From Tissierellia bacterium (GTDB lineage: Bacteria > Bacillota > Clostridia > Tissierellales > Tissierellaceae): 56,128 nucleotides of DNA. The notes beneath the pieces are model-generated. The model made no database searches. It saw nothing but the letters and a program-made list of their open reading frames with translations, and was not told where the DNA came from. The DNA lies in NCBI GenBank assembly GCA_012728125.1, contig JAAYFT010000027.1, positions 1-56,128 of the forward strand, read 5' to 3'. The translations under genes and the position numbers were made by a program. Positions 53,302-56,128 of this stretch are shown here, piece by piece. Numbering within the stretch: the first letter of the stretch is position 1; the number at the start of each line of letters is the position of its first letter.

Positions 53302-53553
53302 ATGGATTATGAAAAGGAATTAAACCTATTAAAAGAAAACTTGGAGAAGGCTAAAAACTTAAAATATAAAGCTGAAGCAAGATTAGAACAACTTAATCAA
53401 CAAGAAAATGAGATTATAAAAGAGCTAGAACAAATGGGCATTAAACCTGATGAGTTAGAAAGTGAAATTAACAAACTTACTACTGAAATACAGAAGTTAT
53501 TTAAGGAAGCAAATGAGCTATTACCTAAGGATTTATTAGAAAAGAAGGGATAA
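53302..53553 (+). CDS. 83-aa coiled-coil-like protein between split ATPase halves
   Basis: AGGAGG RBS; charged heptad-like MDYEKELNLLKENLEKAKNLKYKAEARLEQLNQQENEI. Confidence 0.7.
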   Translation: MDYEKELNLLKENLEKAKNLKYKAEARLEQLNQQENEIIKELEQMGIKPDELESEINKLTTEIQKLFKEANELLPKDLLEKKG

Positions 53554-53554
53554 A

Positions 53555-54208
53555 ATGATAGAAAACTTACATGACTTAGATAGTTTTATAAATTATTCTA
53601 AAGAGTATTTATCTAGGGAACTGGGAAAACAAGAAATTATTAAAGAACAAATAATTCAAAATAAGGAAGAATTATATAAAATCGAAGATGAAATCAATCT
53701 ATTAACTAAGGTAAATATATTGCTCCAAAAGACCTCCGAATTTGCAAGGGAACAAGCTAAAAAACAGGTTGAATCACTAGTTACTAAATGCTTACAGTAT
53801 ATATTCGAGTCAGATATTGAGTTTATAATTGAGATTGAGGAACTAAGAGGCAAATCCAACGCCGAGTTTTATGTGGTAAATACTATGGACGATATATTAA
53901 TTAAAACTAAACCGGAGCTTTCACGTGGTGGAGGGGTAGTAGATATAGTGTCATTAGCCCTTCGAATAGCTATTTTACAGACCCATAAACCTAAAATTCA
54001 AGGACCATTAATCTTAGACGAGCCTGCAAAACATGTAAGTGATGAATATATATTTAACGTAGCTGATTTCTTAAAGCAAACTTCAGAATTATTCAATAGA
54101 CAAATCATAATGGTAACTCATAATAATCATCTGGCTGCCATTGGAAATAATTCTTATAGGGTGGATATTAAAGACTCCCAAAGCACTGTAATTAAGATTA
54201 TATCTTGA
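53555..54208 (+). CDS. Rad50/SbcC-like ATPase, C-terminal half (signature, Walker B, H-loop)
   Basis: [20 protein letters not shown] (53918 on), PLILDEP (54005-54025), IIMVTHNN (54104 on); no Walker A in this ORF. Confidence 0.85.
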   Translation: MIENLHDLDSFINYSKEYLSRELGKQEIIKEQIIQNKEELYKIEDEINLLTKVNILLQKTSEFAREQAKKQVESLVTKCLQYIFESDIEFIIEIEELRGKSNAEFYVVNTMDDILIKTKPELSRGGGVVDIVSLALRIAILQTHKPKIQGPLILDEPAKHVSDEYIFNVADFLKQTSELFNRQIIMVTHNNHLAAIGNNSYRVDIKDSQSTVIKIIS

Positions 54209-54233
54209 CATTATACAATAAAAGTAATAAAAT
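54205..54233 (+). promoter_or_regulatory. rny promoter
   Basis: Perfect TTGACA (54205-54210), 17-nt spacer, TAAAAT (54228-54233). Confidence 0.8.
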
Positions 54234-54360
54234 TAAAATATATGTATTATATACATTACATGTTTACTATTTTCATTTGTCACATATAAATGTATTTATT
54301 AAATGGAAATTAAATGCAGTATGGAACTTGAAAACTTTATACAATTGGAGGTGTTTAGTT

Positions 54361-55890
54361 ATTGAAATTTTGTATGCAATTCTTGGAGCAATTATTGGCA
54401 TTCCCGCTGGATATATTATAAGAAAAAATATAGGCGAAGGTAAAATAAATAATGCTGAAGAGTTGGCTAAAAAGATCATTGAAGATGCAGAAAGAGATAG
54501 TGAAGCTAGAAGAAAAGAATTATTACTCGAAGTAAAAGACGAGATTCATCGACTTAGAAACGAAGCAGAAAGAGAAATTCGTGAACGAAGAAGTGAGTTA
54601 CAAAGACTAGAAAGAAGATTAGTAAATAAAGAAGAAAACGTTGACAGAAAATCTGAAGCTATTGAAAGGAAAGAAGAATTCCTATCAAATAAGTTAAGAG
54701 AATTAGAAGAAAAAGAAGTTCAAATTGATGAAATTTATAAGGCCCAAGTAACAGAACTAGAAAGACTTTCAGGCCTTTCATCTGAAGAAGCTAAAGAAAT
54801 TCTATTAGACGAAATCAGAAAAGACATCATTCACGAATCAGCTCTTATGATTAAGGAAATGGAAAACAAGGCTAAAGAAGAAGCAGACAAAAAAGCAAGA
54901 GAAATTATTACTACAGCTATCCAAAAATGTGCGGCTGACCATGTTGCTGAAGCTACAGTAACTGTAGTGGCCTTACCTAATGATGAAATGAAGGGTAGAA
55001 TCATCGGTAGAGAAGGTAGAAATATTAGAACCTTAGAAACCTTAACTGGTATTGACTTAATTATTGATGACACCCCAGAAGCAGTTGTGCTTTCAGGATT
55101 TGATCCTGTTAGAAGGGAAATTGCAAGAATTGCTTTGGAAAAACTTATAGTAGACGGTAGAATACATCCTGCTAGAATTGAGGAAATGGTTGAAAAAGCA
55201 AAAAGAGAAGTAGATAATGTTATTCGTGATGAGGGAGAGCAGGCTGCATTCGATGTAGGCATTCATAATCTTCATCCTGAAATTATTAAACTTCTTGGAA
55301 GGCTTAAATATAGAACAAGCTACGGTCAAAATGTATTGAAACATTCAATTGAAGTAGCCCATCTTGCAGGAATTATGGCAGCTGAATTAGGTGCTGACAT
55401 AAAAATTGCAAAAAGAGCAGGATTATTACATGACATTGGTAAAGCTGTAGATCATGAGATTGAAGGTCCTCATGTTGAAATAGGGGTAGACCTTGCTAGA
55501 AGATATAAAGAATCAAAAGAAGTTATACATGCAATTGCTGCACACCATGGTGATGTAGAACCTCAAACTATTGAGGCGGTTTTAGTACAAGCAGCAGATG
55601 CTATTTCAGCAGCAAGACCAGGTGCTAGAAGAGAGACCCTTGAAGCATATATTAAGAGATTAGAAAAATTAGAAGAAATAGCAAATTCCTTCGATGGTAT
55701 TGAACGATCCTATGCTATCCAAGCTGGTAGGGAGATTAGAATCTTGGTTAAACCTGACGAAATAAGTGAAGATGAAATTGTTCATACAGCAAGAGACATC
55801 GTAAAGAGAATTGAAGCAGAATTAGATTATCCTGGACAAATTAAGGTTAATGTAATTCGTGAAACAAGGGCTATAGAATATGCTAAATAA
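54361..55890 (+). CDS. rny: Ribonuclease Y; proposed start ATT at 54361
   Basis: N-terminal TM plus coiled coil, KH ([19 protein letters not shown]), HD domain ([12 protein letters not shown]). SD GGAGGTG at 54347-54353 followed by in-frame ATT; no ATG/GTG/TTG at proper spacing. Confidence 0.9.
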   Translation: MEILYAILGAIIGIPAGYIIRKNIGEGKINNAEELAKKIIEDAERDSEARRKELLLEVKDEIHRLRNEAEREIRERRSELQRLERRLVNKEENVDRKSEAIERKEEFLSNKLRELEEKEVQIDEIYKAQVTELERLSGLSSEEAKEILLDEIRKDIIHESALMIKEMENKAKEEADKKAREIITTAIQKCAADHVAEATVTVVALPNDEMKGRIIGREGRNIRTLETLTGIDLIIDDTPEAVVLSGFDPVRREIARIALEKLIVDGRIHPARIEEMVEKAKREVDNVIRDEGEQAAFDVGIHNLHPEIIKLLGRLKYRTSYGQNVLKHSIEVAHLAGIMAAELGADIKIAKRAGLLHDIGKAVDHEIEGPHVEIGVDLARRYKESKEVIHAIAAHHGDVEPQTIEAVLVQAADAISAARPGARRETLEAYIKRLEKLEEIANSFDGIERSYAIQAGREIRILVKPDEISEDEIVHTARDIVKRIEAELDYPGQIKVNVIRETRAIEYAK

Positions 55891-55958
55891 TAATTTAAAT
55901 ATAATAATATTTATTATTTAGTAATATTTAAAATATTTAATAGAGGGGGCTATTTTTA

Positions 55959-56128
55959 ATGGAAGTATTAAAAGTATCAGCAAAATCAAGTCCAAATTCT
56001 GTTGCAGGTGCGTTAGCAATGGCAGTAAGAGAACATGGAGCTGCAGAAATGCAAGCTATAGGTGCAGGTGCCATTAACCAAGCTATTAAAGCTATAGCAA
56101 TAGCAAGAGGATTTGTTGCACCAAGTGG
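55959..56128 (+). CDS. spoVS: Stage V sporulation protein S (3' truncated by window)
   Basis: MEVLKVSAKSSPNSVAGALAMAVREHGAAEMQAIGAGAINQAIKAIAIARGF; AGAGGGGG RBS; not in ORF track because it runs off the end. Confidence 0.95.
   Translation, partial: MEVLKVSAKSSPNSVAGALAMAVREHGAAEMQAIGAGAINQAIKAIAIARGFVAPS

Noticed and set aside
54205-54360. N-terminal extension of the rny ORF ([22 protein letters not shown]...)
   Set aside because: Overlaps a near-consensus promoter and the previous stop codon, no RBS at ATG 54205, and the sequence does not resemble RNase Y N-termini.
114-55344. All minus-strand ORFs in the track (e.g. 3026-3343, 5651-6049, 23492-23971, 38926-39456, 54831-55262)
   Set aside because: Each lies antisense to a confidently identified + strand gene, lacks recognisable motifs or RBS, and is expected from codon bias of AT-rich coding sequence.
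55891-55958. AT-rich inverted repeats before spoVS
   Set aside because: Low-complexity A/T sequence; no clear sigma-H or other promoter consensus could be assigned by eye.
1-56128. CRISPR, transposon, prophage or tRNA/rRNA content
   Set aside because: No direct-repeat arrays, transposase/integrase motifs or tRNA-like cloverleafs noticed; window is essentially conserved core gene order apart from the recA-rny insert.

Overview
Low-GC Firmicute (Clostridia/Tissierellia-like) chromosomal segment, almost entirely + strand. Recognisable backbone: (i) 3' part of a fla/che operon (motB' fliL fliM fliY cheY fliO fliP fliQ fliR flhB flhA flhF flhG ycgR/pilZ cheB cheA cheW cheC cheD sigD fapA, a small basic protein, a SwrB-position membrane protein); (ii) translation/envelope/replication block rpsB tsf pyrH frr uppS cdsA rseP ispG polC rimP nusA ylxR infB rbfA nrnA truB ribF rpsO pnp; (iii) ylxY-like deacetylase, M16 peptidase, dut, ymxH, tepA/clpP-like, uppP, ftsK/spoIIIE, rimO, pgsA, cinA, recA; (iv) a four-gene block between recA and rny that looks like an Mre11/SbcD nuclease with a Rad50/SbcC ATPase split over separate ORFs (N-half ending in a CPLC zinc-hook-like motif, an 83-aa coiled-coil-like protein, and a C-half with signature/Walker B/H-loop); (v) rny (apparent AUU start) and the 5' part of spoVS. 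Several intrinsic terminators, promoters, ribosomal-protein leader candidates and a LexA-type box at recA are visible. No tRNA, rRNA, CRISPR array or transposase was seen. The split Mre11-Rad50-like locus is the best candidate for an under-described system. Family calls come from motif recognition and gene order; no database search was run.
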